From Marinilabiliales bacterium (GTDB lineage Bacteria > Bacteroidota > Bacteroidia > Bacteroidales > ML635J-15), in the NCBI GenBank assembly GCA_002869385.1, contig PKTB01000013.1:49666-113665 (forward strand): a stretch of DNA of 64,000 nt, read 5' to 3'. This document shows, piece by piece, positions 51,319 through 61,615 of the stretch. Position 1 is the stretch's first letter, and every line of letters begins with the position of its first letter. Position numbers and translations under genes: made by a program. The notes under the pieces were generated by a model, which worked only from the letters and a program-made list of their open reading frames with translations, did not search any database and had not been told where the DNA came from.

Positions 51319-51507
51319 GAGTTTTTGGCGGTAAGTTTGGCTGTCGTAGCTTGCGAAGACAAAACAAACTTCATGACAAAAAAAAACCACACCTCTTTAA
51401 TCTCCAATAAATCAAATTGAACTTTGCAAATAATAACAGATTACATCACCATATAAGCACTTGTAACAAACTAACATTCAGCACATTTTCGGACAGTCTT
51501 CGGTCTT

Positions 51508-51519
51508 CGGTCATCCGTC
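51508..51519 (+). repeat. Dispersed 12-bp motif CGGTCATCCGTC, copy 3
   Basis: Identical to 33226-33237, embedded in a longer run of near-repeats (CTTCGGTCTTCGGTC, then CATCCGTCATCCTTCATCC) at 51496-51530, upstream of glnS. Apart from this run and the glnS promoter box, nothing was recognised in the 51319-51594 gap. Confidence 0.6.
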
Positions 51520-51564
51520 ATCCTTCATCCTTAATCTTCAAGCATCTAACTTCAGTCTTTTTAT

Positions 51565-51572
51565 TATCTTTG
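51565..51572 (+). promoter_or_regulatory. Candidate -7 box (TATCTTTG) for glnS-coaD
   Basis: TATCTTTG matches TAnnTTTG and lies 22 nt before the glnS ATG. No -33 TTTG at 19-21 nt was found. Confidence 0.5.
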
Positions 51573-51594
51573 CAAAGAATAAAGACTGATTGAA

Positions 51595-53268
51595 ATGGAA
51601 GAAAAAAAAGAATCTCTAAACTTTATAGAACAAATAGTTACTGACGATTTAGAATCAGGAAAGCATGATGCAATTATAACACGTTTCCCTCCGGAACCAA
51701 ACGGATATTTACATATAGGACATGCAAAATCTATTTGCTTAAACTTTGGTTTAAAAGAAACCTTTAATTGTAAAACCAATTTAAGATTTGACGACACAAA
51801 TCCTTCAAAAGAAGAAACCGAATATGTTGAATCAATAATGGAAGATGTAAAGTGGTTAGGTTTTGAATGGGATAATTTACATTATGCTTCTGATTATTTT
51901 GAACAACTATACGAATGGGCAGTAAAGCTTATTAAAGAAGGTAAAGCTTATGTAGATGAGCAAACTCCTGAGGAGATAAGCGAGCAAAGAACAAACCCTA
52001 CTAAAAACGGTATTGAAAGTCCATTTAGAAATCGTCCAATCGAAGAAAGTCTTAACAGATTTGAGGAGATGAAAGAAAATAAGCATAAGGATGGTTCAAT
52101 GGTTTTACGTGCAAAAATTGATATGAACTCTCCCAATATGCACATGCGCGACCCTATAATGTATCGTATTCTTACAGCTCATCATCATCGTACCGGCGAC
52201 AAATGGTGCATTTATCCAATGTACGATTATGCTCATGGTCAAAGCGATTACATAGAAGGTATTACTCATTCAATCTGTACTCTTGAGTTTGAAGTTCACC
52301 GTCCATTATATGATTGGTTTCTAGATCAAATTGACACTACAGGTAAAAGACCTCGTCAGATTGAATTTGCACGATTAAATCTTACCTACACAGTAATGAG
52401 TAAGAGAAAACTTCTTGAGCTAGTTACAAATAATTATGTCAATGGTTGGGACGATCCACGAATGCCTACAGTAAGTGGTTTGCGTCGCAGAGGATATACG
52501 CCTGAATCTATCCGTAATTTTGCAGAAAGGATAGGTGTTGCAAAACGCGAAAACATGATTGATGTCGGACTTCTTGAATATATGGTTCGTGAAGATCTTA
52601 ATAAAAAAGCAAACCGCTATATGGGAGTTCTTGATCCTCTTAAAGTTGTTATCACCAATTACCCGGAAGATAAGACTGAAGAGTTTGACGCTAAAAACAA
52701 TCCCGAAGACGAAAGCGCTGGGACAAGAAAAGTAAGTTTTAGCAAAAACATTTATATCGAACGAGACGACTTTATGGAGGATGCTCCAAAAAAATTCTTT
52801 CGTCTTAAACCTGGTGGAGAAGTTAGATTGCGCTATGCATATTTTATTAAATGTGAAGAAGTAATTAAAAACGAAGATGGAGAAGTTATAGAGCTTCGCT
52901 GTACTTATGACCCTGAAAGCCGCGGTGGTCAATCTCCTGATGGTCGCAAAGTTAAAGGAACCATTCATTGGGTGGATTTAAAAACTTGTATCGATGCAGA
53001 AATTAGACTCTACGACAGACTTTTCACTAAAGAAGATCCTGATGACCTTGCAGAAAATGAAACATATTTAGATTATCTTAACCCTGACTCTCTTAATGTA
53101 ATTACTGCGAAACTTGAAAGAAGTTTGGCTGAAGCAAAAACCGGAGATACTGTTCAATTTGAACGTAAAGGTTATTTCTGTTTAGATAAAGATTCTCAGC
53201 CTGGAAAACCTGTTTGGAACAGAACTGTTGCACTTAGAGATTCCTGGTCAAAAATTGCAAAAAAATGA
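51595..53268 (+). CDS. glnS: Glutamine--tRNA ligase
   Basis: An intact 557-residue class I aminoacyl-tRNA synthetase of normal length. The signature is [12 protein letters not shown] (HIGH at residues 40-43) with the KMSKS-type loop VMSKRKL (Met268). The GlnRS-type middle region (DFLxL-like [17 protein letters not shown]) and the two C-terminal anticodon-binding barrels are present ([39 protein letters not shown]). It charges tRNA-Gln with glutamine in the cytoplasm. It overlaps coaD by 4 nt (ATGA), so the two are co-translated. Unlike many secreted-protein genes here, it has no internal stop. Confidence 0.98.
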   Translation: MEEKKESLNFIEQIVTDDLESGKHDAIITRFPPEPNGYLHIGHAKSICLNFGLKETFNCKTNLRFDDTNPSKEETEYVESIMEDVKWLGFEWDNLHYASDYFEQLYEWAVKLIKEGKAYVDEQTPEEISEQRTNPTKNGIESPFRNRPIEESLNRFEEMKENKHKDGSMVLRAKIDMNSPNMHMRDPIMYRILTAHHHRTGDKWCIYPMYDYAHGQSDYIEGITHSICTLEFEVHRPLYDWFLDQIDTTGKRPRQIEFARLNLTYTVMSKRKLLELVTNNYVNGWDDPRMPTVSGLRRRGYTPESIRNFAERIGVAKRENMIDVGLLEYMVREDLNKKANRYMGVLDPLKVVITNYPEDKTEEFDAKNNPEDESAGTRKVSFSKNIYIERDDFMEDAPKKFFRLKPGGEVRLRYAYFIKCEEVIKNEDGEVIELRCTYDPESRGGQSPDGRKVKGTIHWVDLKTCIDAEIRLYDRLFTKEDPDDLAENETYLDYLNPDSLNVITAKLERSLAEAKTGDTVQFERKGYFCLDKDSQPGKPVWNRTVALRDSWSKIAKK

Positions 53269-53738
53269 CAAAGAGACAAGCAATATTCCCTGGATCATTC
53301 GATCCATTTACAGCAGGACACGAATCCGTTGTCGAAAGAGCATTACCTCTGTTTGATAAAATAATTATTGCAGTAGGTGACAATATCTCAAAGCATACAT
53401 TATTAAGCTTAGATAAAAGAATTGCAATAATAAAAAAAGTGTTTAAGGATAACAGTAAAATCGAGGTTGTATCATATTCTGGTCTGACTGTCGAATTTGC
53501 AAAAACTAAAAAATGCAAATATATTCTTCGTGGCTTAAGAACTTCTGCTGACTTCGAGTTTGAAAGAGCAATAGGACAGACAAACAAACTTCTTGACGAT
53601 GATGTTGAAACCGTTTTCATTCTAACAAAACCTGAACACACCTTCATCTCAAGTAGTATTGTAAGAGATGTTTTTAAAAACAATGGGGATTTATCACAAT
53701 TTTTACCTAAAGGTATTACCAGAAAAGACCTAATATAA
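53265..53738 (+). CDS. coaD: Phosphopantetheine adenylyltransferase
   Basis: An intact 157-residue protein of normal length. The nucleotidyltransferase motif [12 protein letters not shown] (T16-x-G-H19) is followed by the substrate loop [15 protein letters not shown] and the C-terminal ISSSIVRDV motif. It transfers AMP from ATP to 4'-phosphopantetheine, the penultimate step of coenzyme A synthesis in the cytoplasm. It starts within the stop of glnS (ATGA overlap) and is ended by a terminator 24 bp downstream. Confidence 0.98.
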   Translation: MTKRQAIFPGSFDPFTAGHESVVERALPLFDKIIIAVGDNISKHTLLSLDKRIAIIKKVFKDNSKIEVVSYSGLTVEFAKTKKCKYILRGLRTSADFEFERAIGQTNKLLDDDVETVFILTKPEHTFISSSIVRDVFKNNGDLSQFLPKGITRKDLI

Positions 53739-53762
53739 AATATTATATAAACATCTACAGAT

Positions 53763-53795
53763 AAAAGGGCTCATTTTAATAAGCCCTTTTATTTT
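53763..53795 (+). terminator. Terminator of glnS-coaD
   Basis: AAAAGGGCT (53763-53771) pairs perfectly with AGCCCTTTT (53782-53790) around a 10-nt loop, followed by ATTTT. Confidence 0.92.
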
Positions 53796-53836
53796 GTAAA
53801 TTATTGCTATATTTACTATCTAAAACCACCAAAACC

Positions 53837-55423
53837 ATGACAGATTTATTAATATTTTTGGCCTTGCTGATTTACTCAAATCAATCTGGGAAAGAAGCTA
53901 CATATACACAAATCAATCGTGAAAACAATCAGATAATCATTCCGGTAAATGATGTCAAAATTTCGAAGTATAAACTTGATGAAATATCATATTTAGAACT
54001 TGTTAATATAATAGATGATGCTAAAATAGAGGCTATCCCAACTGACATGCACGATAAAAAGCTTGTTTATACGCAAATGCACCCTCTTGTTGCAGGATTA
54101 CATTATAGTTTTGCACAACACAGACCATTTGTTCTTAGTCCTGATATGGTCTGGTTAATGATCTTGCAAGGCTTATCTCAACATATTTATTATAATTCAG
54201 ATAGTTTAAAACCATTACTTTACACAGACACAGCAAAAAGCAACATCTCTGTAAGAAGAGATCATTTCATCAAAAATAATATGGATAATGATTGGGCGTC
54301 TGTATTTCCGGAATTTTTAGATACACTTAAACAAAGAACAAAACCTGAAATTCATAGCCTTTTTTCAAATAAGTTCACAACTACTACAGATAACATTTCA
54401 ATTAGCTACACTATTGCACTAATGGATGCAGTCAGTGAACAGTTCGATTTTTGTGTAATAACTGCCTGTGGAATTCCATATATTGTTCTTGAGGGAAGTC
54501 CTGAAGACTGGAAATGGATAAAAGATAATTTGCCAAAATTAAAAAAATATGATACTGATTTCTGGATCGACAATCTACAACAAGTAGTTGATGAAATCTA
54601 TAAGTCGTCTCTTGGTAATGTGAATACAGAATTCTGGCAATCTATTTATAAATGGAACACTGGTTCCGGTGGTCCGTGGGTTTCAGGATGGATAATCAAG
54701 TTCTTTCCTTATCTTGCAAATGACGAGCATAAGGAAATAAAAAATGAGTATCTAAATTACTCCGTATATGATAAGGATGTCGATGGTTTTGGTTATTATA
54801 TGGGTTTAATGGGAGAAGATTTTCCAACGGGAATGTCTACTTGTGATTTTACATGGATTTACTATCTTTTAGAAATTCCAATGCAATTTAAATCCGGATT
54901 TATTGGTTTTTCACAAAATGATAAAATGGAAATAAGACCTGAAATAAGTTGGTACATTTCTGACAGATCAATTATAGATAATATTGATACACTTAAAAAT
55001 TTCGATATGGAAAGCTTCTTTGCCAGTTCCTCAAATACTACAGAAGTTGATTATATAAATGCATATGAGTCTGCTAATGAAGGCTTTTACATCGATCTTG
55101 AGGAAAATCCTGATAATTTACCAATATATGAGTATAAAGAAGGAAAAACATATGAGCAGGGAATTAAAGAATTGGAAGAAAGTATTAATATATATATTGA
55201 CTACCCTTTTGACCCATGTCAGTTTGAAATGACTTTAGTAATTTCTGCTAAAGGTACTCCCTATTTTATAAATGCTGAAACAGATAATAGAGTGCTTAAA
55301 AATATGCTTTCAAATATTGTAAGCATGCTTTATCGTTGGGAACCTGCAAATAAAAATGGTAAACCTGTTAATGCTAAAATTACCTTTACATTTCACCTTA
55401 CAGGAAATAATTATAATTATTAG
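53837..55423 (+). CDS. DUF4419 protein with TonB-C-like tail
   Basis: An intact gene of 528 residues from ATG 53837. An in-frame TTG at 53804 lies 11 codons upstream, with a poorer context. A short hydrophobic N-terminus (TDLLIFLALLIYS) may be a signal. The DUF4419 core is recognisable at about residues 80-360: HPLVAGLHYSFAQHRPFVLS followed by PDMVWLMILQGLSQHI, then FCVITACGIPYIVLEGSPED and WNTGSGGPWVSGWI. The last about 90 residues (MTLVISAKGTPYFINAETDN, MLYRWEPANKNGKPVNAKIT) have the shape of a TonB C-terminal domain (W-x-PA-x-x-NGKPV). The joining of the two is unusual. Function of DUF4419 is unknown. Confidence 0.75.
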   Translation: MTDLLIFLALLIYSNQSGKEATYTQINRENNQIIIPVNDVKISKYKLDEISYLELVNIIDDAKIEAIPTDMHDKKLVYTQMHPLVAGLHYSFAQHRPFVLSPDMVWLMILQGLSQHIYYNSDSLKPLLYTDTAKSNISVRRDHFIKNNMDNDWASVFPEFLDTLKQRTKPEIHSLFSNKFTTTTDNISISYTIALMDAVSEQFDFCVITACGIPYIVLEGSPEDWKWIKDNLPKLKKYDTDFWIDNLQQVVDEIYKSSLGNVNTEFWQSIYKWNTGSGGPWVSGWIIKFFPYLANDEHKEIKNEYLNYSVYDKDVDGFGYYMGLMGEDFPTGMSTCDFTWIYYLLEIPMQFKSGFIGFSQNDKMEIRPEISWYISDRSIIDNIDTLKNFDMESFFASSSNTTEVDYINAYESANEGFYIDLEENPDNLPIYEYKEGKTYEQGIKELEESINIYIDYPFDPCQFEMTLVISAKGTPYFINAETDNRVLKNMLSNIVSMLYRWEPANKNGKPVNAKITFTFHLTGNNYNY

Positions 55424-55490
55424 TACGTTTGCAATTAAATTACTTACGATTGGTTTCTGAAGCACACATACTTATTGATTAAATACATGT

Positions 55491-56921
55491 TTACTCTGGA
55501 ATAACATTTTTGTAGTTCTCAAACCTTTCAGCTATATTATTGGCAAAATTTACAGCGTATATTCCTGAAATATAACCATGTTTTACACAAGTGTCATTAA
55601 AATATTTTGGATTTGAAAGATTTGTCAAATAAAAGGATATTACATCCCAGGATGCAGAGTTTTCATTATATTTTTCTGCAAGACATATAGCATCCTCAAC
55701 ATGGCCAAAACCAATATTATATCCGGCAAGTAGCATTTTAACTGCTGTTGCGGAATCTTGTACATTTTCAGGTATTTTTGTTTCAAGAAAAGCCAAATAA
55801 TTTGCTCCTGCTGCAATATGAGCTTCCACACCGCTAACAGAATCGGGTGCAAATTTAGTGTAAATAAAAGGCATTAATTGCATTAAGCCGTATGCTCCTG
55901 CCCAACTAACTACACTTTCATTAAAACGAGATTCTTCATAAATTAAAGATGAGATTAGTCTCCAATCCCAACCGGGTATATGAGCATATTTTTTTATCAG
56001 GTCATAATAATTACTAATCTTACCTTCGTTACCGGAATAAAACTCACTATTTATATCAACAAGTATTCTATTGTTATTGATATACCTCAAACAGAACTTA
56101 TTATAATCAGGGGTTTGCTTAAAGTTCTCTAACCAGGTATTTACGGTATCAAGCAATTCAACTGATTCCGGTCGTATCCCCCAGGCAATGCTTTGTGGTA
56201 AACTTAAATCCGTTTTTATATCTATATTTGGATAATAAGACTGTGCTACTTTTGCAATGCTCTCATCGCAAATTGCATAATCGAATTTACCTTGAGCCAC
56301 ATAATAGATAATTTGTTCAGGTGAGATACTATCTACTTCTTCAATATAGAAATTTTCTGCAATCTCATGACTAAGATTTTGCATTGCAGTTTTGCTTACA
56401 CTTCCTTTATAAGCATATAAAGTTTTACCATCAAGTTCTGATAAGCTCCTAACAAGCGTATCTTCAATTTGATCGTAAGTAAGCATGATAAAATCTTCTG
56501 GTTTGCGTTGCACTAGTACTTGCTTAGTTTCCCGAACGGGAACAGTAAATTCATGTACAAGGTCATTATCTGTATTAATTACAATGCTCTGAGCCAAGAT
56601 ATCGCATTCACGATTTAGTAACATTTCAACACCACTATTCAGATCATTTTCAACAATAATTTTTAAAACCAACTCATGGTCTTCGGCAAATTGCTGTAAA
56701 ATCTCCAACTGAAACCCCATTGGTCTGCCATGATAAATAAAATAATCTATAGGATTTGCACTAACTACTGCAACAATTGTATCAGAAGCTACAATCTCTT
56801 TATAATCTCTGGTTTTAACTACCGGTTCTTTTTTATTCGCAAAATATCTAAAAAGTAAAAATACAAAAAGCACTACGGTTGCAATAACTAGAAATATCGT
56901 TAGCTTTTTGAAATTTTTCAT
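55491..56921 (-). CDS. MltF-like membrane-bound lytic transglycosylase
   Basis: An intact 476-residue protein. An N-terminal membrane anchor (LTIFLVIATVVLFVFLLF) is followed by a periplasmic solute-binding (SBP_bac_3-like) domain (about 45-275; IVASDTIVAVVSANPIDYFI, GKTLYAYKGSVSKTAMQNL) and an SLT transglycosylase domain (about 305-470) with catalytic Glu330 in LIYEESRF, then SWAGAYGLMQLMP and LLAGYNIGFGHV. It cleaves peptidoglycan glycan strands to 1,6-anhydro ends. The order binding domain then SLT is that of MltF. The porin gene lies upstream on the same strand (74 bp gap). Confidence 0.9.
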   Translation of the reverse strand: MKNFKKLTIFLVIATVVLFVFLLFRYFANKKEPVVKTRDYKEIVASDTIVAVVSANPIDYFIYHGRPMGFQLEILQQFAEDHELVLKIIVENDLNSGVEMLLNRECDILAQSIVINTDNDLVHEFTVPVRETKQVLVQRKPEDFIMLTYDQIEDTLVRSLSELDGKTLYAYKGSVSKTAMQNLSHEIAENFYIEEVDSISPEQIIYYVAQGKFDYAICDESIAKVAQSYYPNIDIKTDLSLPQSIAWGIRPESVELLDTVNTWLENFKQTPDYNKFCLRYINNNRILVDINSEFYSGNEGKISNYYDLIKKYAHIPGWDWRLISSLIYEESRFNESVVSWAGAYGLMQLMPFIYTKFAPDSVSGVEAHIAAGANYLAFLETKIPENVQDSATAVKMLLAGYNIGFGHVEDAICLAEKYNENSASWDVISFYLTNLSNPKYFNDTCVKHGYISGIYAVNFANNIAERFENYKNVIPE

Positions 56922-56995
56922 TGAATTAATAGTGAGGTGTTATAAATTAATCACAATATAATAAAAAAAATATAAATTGTAGACTTATCAATTAT

Positions 56996-58852
56996 CTAAT
57001 CGTAAAACTCCCAAGAGATTCCAAAGTTAAACGAAAATGGATTATCTGGTATTGCATATAAAAGATAATAATCTTTAGGCATTGCAATACTATTAAAATT
57101 GCTTAACTTAAAGAATCCTCTCAACCTTTTAATTTTAACAGCTGCATAAATTCCTGCATTTGGGTAATTCCCAAATTCTCTTACTGATTGTAAATAAAAT
57201 GCTCCTATCGCTGGCATATAAGCATATGCATAATGTTAACTATGATATTTTACATCAAATCCCATCTGTATTTGCATAGCATTATGGAAAATCCATTTTT
57301 TGAAATAGAAATTAGTATATCCTACTAATTCAGGTAATGGAACTTTTGTTGGATCAGCAATATATTGATAAGTAAACTTTGTAAACCAATGAAAGCTCCC
57401 AAAATTAAATTGTTTGGCAATAAAAGCATCAGCAATCATATTTGCAGGTCCAATTTGCACGGGCATTGCAGATTCATTAAAAACAAAATAATTTTTCATC
57501 AAATTCAAATTAGCCCCAAAATGCAAGCTGTATTTATCAAGTCCAAAATCTATTCCGGCTGAATTTGAATATACTTTTGCAGGATCTGCTGACCATTGAA
57601 AATGATTTGAATTATACTGATACAGAAATATTGATGGATTCTCAAGTGAGTAATCAAAATATGCTGAAAAGCCAAAATTATCTGAGAAAGTATGATCATA
57701 AGTTGCGTTAAAACTCATGTCAAAGATATCAGCCCCAAATACACAATAATTAAACTCGCTACTTAAACTACCGGATTTTGTGTTAAAATTAAGTAACCCG
57801 GATACGTAATTAGATAGATAAGTCTGTGCTTTTATCGTATCAGGGAAATGATAATTATACATGTAATTTGTCATTCCTGCAAGAATCTGAAATTTTTTAA
57901 TCTTTTTATTCCCCTCGACAATAAAATTCAACATAAATCGATTCTCAATTGTTTTATATGCTACAGAATCAAATGTCAGAGTATCATTATTAAAATTATT
58001 TGCATAAAAATCTGTTGGGACACCTGCATATATACGATAATACCTATCTATTTTAAAATCATGAATCAATGAAAAATTGCTCTCAAAAATATTACTTATT
58101 GCAGTGTCATTTTCTACCATCACGGTATCACTACGATATGAACCAAAACGAAATTCATGATTATACTGAACTCCAAGCTGACTCATTGTAGAAGTAACAT
58201 CTGCAAGATTTGTAGAATAGGCATTTGAAGCATAAAAAGAAGAATCAAATGCTGCCATATCAGATAAACCACCATTTTCATTTAAATTAATCTTATTAAT
58301 AATAAAATTGAAATGCGATTGATATCTCCTCTTTGTGTAAGCTGTGCCAAATGATAGGGCATTTATTTTACTTGTATTTTCTTGATAAAATCCTGTAGTA
58401 TTTGTAATATTATAATCAAAGACAAAACTCAAAGATGGTGTAATGTTTTGTGTGTGTAAGAACTTTACAAGCTCTATTCCACCACCTCCTCCTGCAAAAG
58501 TGAATAAAGTAAATGGCTTATGGCAATCAAAATAAATGATATCATCGTGAGTCTGAATCATCCCAGGAATATTATTAAAAAACCAAAAAGGGTGTGTTCC
58601 AGGCTGTTCAGAATATATTGCGGTCACAAAAGGGTGTCCGGGATTCATCCAACCAAGATTATTATAAGAGATTTTCTGCTGTGGGAGAAATAGATGAAAC
58701 TCATAAGTAAGAGTGTCATCAATATATGTATAGTCCTCATATTGAGTTAAATACAGCTTGTGTGACTCAAAGTGACGTTCAATCCCTTCATGCTGAGCAT
58801 GTACTGCAAAAACAAGAATTATCAAACTAAATATTATAATCGCTTTTTTCAC
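56996..58852 (-). pseudogene. Putative porin (Porin_10-like); in-frame TAA
   Basis: The frame from ATG 58852 to 56996 encodes 618 residues, broken by TAA at 57236-57238 (codon 539). Signal peptide (IIIFSLIILVFAVHAQ). The long beta-rich body has the family opening (SHKLYLTQYEDYTYIDDTL, NLGWMNPGHPF), the conserved ending MGFDVKYHS before the stop, and HYAYAYMPAIGAFYLQ and SFNFGISWEFYD after it. The last strand and terminal aromatics therefore lie beyond the stop. Without them the barrel could not close normally. GAA (Glu) is the likely original codon. Role: outer-membrane pore. The MltF-like gene follows on the same strand. Confidence 0.82.
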
Positions 58853-58982
58853 GTTGTAAAGATAAAAACAATAAAGATATTTTATTCACAAATAAGTATT
58901 TCTTTAATATTTTGTGTAGTTCAGCTATTTGTTTTTATTTTTACAACGATTTTATCGGTAAAAAATTATTAAAAATAAAACT

Positions 58983-61553
58983 ATGAATAAAGATATGATC
59001 AAAAAGTCTTTACCACATGTAATTGATGTTGTAATTTTTATGTTAATCTCAATTATCTACAGTAAACCACTTTTAGAAGGCAAAAAACTCGGAACACACG
59101 ACTATAATGTTTATACTGCAGTTTCCAAAGCAAATACTGATTATGAAGATGCTAATGGCAGACTAGTTTTCTGGAATAATTCTATGTTTTCCGGAATGCC
59201 GGATTATGCAATTACTACTGCAAAAAAAGAAAATATCTTCTTTAAAATTTATAAAGTTTTAATCTTTGGAAGCTCAATTCCATTTAACCTTATCTTTTGG
59301 TACTTTTTGGGATTTTACATCCTATTAAATGCCTTTAAGGTTGATCCGTGGGTATCGCTCTTAGGAGCTCTTGCATTTGGATTATCATCCTATTTCTTTA
59401 TTATAATTGCAGCAGGACACTTTACAAAAGCAATAGCAATAGGTTTTATGGCTCCAATTTTTGCAGGTGTATATCTGGCTTTTGATCGTAAGAAACCTTG
59501 GATGGGAATGTTTCTAATGACATTCTTTATGGCACTACAAATTCTTAGTAACCACGTTCAAATAACATTTTATACCGGATTAATTGTGCTACTTTATGGC
59601 ATCTTTGAACTGGTTTATGCAATAAAAGATAAATACATTGTTAGTTTTGCAAAGACCACCGGTATTTTAACTATTGGGCTTGTACTGGCAATAGGTATAA
59701 ATGCTGCTTTTATTCTAACGAATCAAGAATATATTAAGTATTCGATTCGTGGGGAGTCTGAACTATCGACAGCACAACATGATCGTACCAGTGGTCTTGA
59801 CAAATCATATGCAACAGCCTGGAGTTACGGTATTGATGAAACCTTCACATTATTAATCCCAAATGCTAAAGGCGGTGCATCACAAACCGAATTAAGCGAT
59901 GAGTCTGCTAGTTATGATGTTGTCTCTCCAATTTTTGGACCTCAAACAGCAAATGATATTATGAAACAAATGCCTACCTACTTTGGCGACCAGCCATTTA
60001 CAAGTGGTCCGGTTTATATAGGTGCATTTTTTATATTTCTATTTGTTCTAGGATTAATGGTTGTTCCAGGAAAAACAAAATGGTGGCTCCTGTCTGTGAC
60101 AGTTTTATCAATACTACTTTCTTGGGGTAAAAACTTTGGCGTTTTTACAAACTTTTTCTTAGATTTTTTCCCTGGTTACAATAAATTTAGAACAGTCTCT
60201 ATGATTCTGGTGCTTGCTGAATTCAGCATTCCACTCTTAGGGATTTTAGCTTTAGTACAGATTTTCAAAGAAAAAATCGACAAGAAAAAACTGATGAATT
60301 ATTTCTATATTGCTCTTGGAACAACTGGTTTAATTACAATGATTTTCATTATATCACCATCTGTTACCGGTTTAAGTGGCGAAGGGAAATCAGAAGTTGA
60401 AATGGCTGAATATCTTGGCAGTGCTTTTGGAAATGATCCGGCATATGCACAAGCAAAAGAACAGTTTAAAAACGATTTTGTGAATGCAGTTTATGAAGAC
60501 AGAGCCGATATGGTGCGTAAAGATGCCACAAGATCTCTTATCTTCATTATTCTTGGGGCAGGAATTCTTTATTTGGTTATAAATAAAAAAGTAAAACCTC
60601 AATATGCCATTATTGCATTTGCTGTAATTGTTCTTGCCGACATGTGGCCTGTAAATAAGCGATACCTAAACGACGATAATTTTGTACCTAAAAGAAAGTT
60701 CGAAATGCCTTATGAAAAGTCTCCGGCAGATAATATCATTCTTGCAGATACAGACCCTCACTATCGCGTTTGCAATATTGCTGTAAGCACATTCAACGAT
60801 GGTAGCACTTCATATTATCACAAATCTATTGGTGGATACAGCGGTGCAAAAATCCGTAGGTATCAAGAACTTCACGACTCAATTATGTGGCGTGAAATGC
60901 AATCAGCCAACTATCTTGTGAATGTTGGGTTCCAAAATGGTTTTTCTGAGCAAGAAGTTCAGGAACTATATGAACAAGAAGCAATTACTCCAATTTTAAA
61001 TATGTTAAATACAAAATATATCATTTATCATCCTCAAAGCACACCTCTAAGAAACAATAATGCCTTAGGTAATGCATGGTTTGTTAATTATTATAAATTA
61101 GTGGAAAATGCAGACGAAGAAATCAATACATTGAAGCAAATTGATCCTGCACACACCGCAATTATTAATAAGAACTTCGAATCACAAATCAAGGGTTTAA
61201 ATATCAAATTTGACAGCACTGCTACCATAAAACTAACAGACGTTGCCCCTGATTATGTTGTATATGAATCCAATTCCAATACAGAACAGCTTGCTTTATT
61301 CTCTGAAGTTTATTATCCACATGGATGGATTGTTACTGTTGATGGTAAAGAGGTGGAACATTTCAGAGCAAATTATGTATTACGTGCAATGAAAGTTCCT
61401 GCAGGAAAACATACTATCAAATTTGAATTCGATCCTAAAATTTATCATACTGGAGTTGCAATATCTTATGCTTGTTCAGCAATTTTCTTCCTATTATTAT
61501 TTGGAGGAATATTCTTTGAATATAAGAAACGAAAAAATGCAATAAAAGAATAA
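58983..61553 (+). CDS. YfhO-family membrane protein
   Basis: An intact 856-residue protein with about 12-13 transmembrane helices (residues 10-560, and one at about 825-845) and a large extracytoplasmic region (about 575-815). It opens like the family (LPHVIDVVIFMLISIIYSKP, FWNNSMFSGMPDY), with the typical LGALAFGLSSYFFIIIAAGH segment. The C-terminal region has YFHG-like VYYPHGWIVTVDGKEV and APAGKHTIKFEF-like AGKHTIKFEFDP. YfhO proteins are GT-C-like and linked to sugar modification of teichoic acids or lipids elsewhere, and the substrate here is unknown. Transcribed alone, divergent from the porin, ending at a bidirectional terminator. Confidence 0.88.
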   Translation: MNKDMIKKSLPHVIDVVIFMLISIIYSKPLLEGKKLGTHDYNVYTAVSKANTDYEDANGRLVFWNNSMFSGMPDYAITTAKKENIFFKIYKVLIFGSSIPFNLIFWYFLGFYILLNAFKVDPWVSLLGALAFGLSSYFFIIIAAGHFTKAIAIGFMAPIFAGVYLAFDRKKPWMGMFLMTFFMALQILSNHVQITFYTGLIVLLYGIFELVYAIKDKYIVSFAKTTGILTIGLVLAIGINAAFILTNQEYIKYSIRGESELSTAQHDRTSGLDKSYATAWSYGIDETFTLLIPNAKGGASQTELSDESASYDVVSPIFGPQTANDIMKQMPTYFGDQPFTSGPVYIGAFFIFLFVLGLMVVPGKTKWWLLSVTVLSILLSWGKNFGVFTNFFLDFFPGYNKFRTVSMILVLAEFSIPLLGILALVQIFKEKIDKKKLMNYFYIALGTTGLITMIFIISPSVTGLSGEGKSEVEMAEYLGSAFGNDPAYAQAKEQFKNDFVNAVYEDRADMVRKDATRSLIFIILGAGILYLVINKKVKPQYAIIAFAVIVLADMWPVNKRYLNDDNFVPKRKFEMPYEKSPADNIILADTDPHYRVCNIAVSTFNDGSTSYYHKSIGGYSGAKIRRYQELHDSIMWREMQSANYLVNVGFQNGFSEQEVQELYEQEAITPILNMLNTKYIIYHPQSTPLRNNNALGNAWFVNYYKLVENADEEINTLKQIDPAHTAIINKNFESQIKGLNIKFDSTATIKLTDVAPDYVVYESNSNTEQLALFSEVYYPHGWIVTVDGKEVEHFRANYVLRAMKVPAGKHTIKFEFDPKIYHTGVAISYACSAIFFLLLFGGIFFEYKKRKNAIKE

Positions 61554-61556
61554 AAT

Positions 61557-61589
61557 AAAAGGCTGTCAGATTTGGCAGCCTTTTTATTA
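61557..61589. terminator. Bidirectional terminator between convergent genes
   Basis: AAAAGGCTG (61557-61565) pairs with CAGCCTTTT (61576-61584). It is flanked by A's on the left and T's on the right, so it can stop transcription from both the YfhO gene and the adhesin gene. Confidence 0.9.
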
Positions 61590-61615
61590 TATTTTAATTT
61601 TTAAAATTATTAAGA

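Noticed and set aside
51319..51400. Imperfect palindrome TGTCGTAGCTTGCGAAGACA as a terminator
   Set aside because: The stem is only four to five pairs with no T run. It was not convincing enough to list.
5999..57238. Alternative genetic code (for example UGA read as Gly)
   Set aside because: Interruptions use TAA, TGA and TAG alike, and all three also end intact genes here (TGA ends glnS), so no single reassignment explains them.
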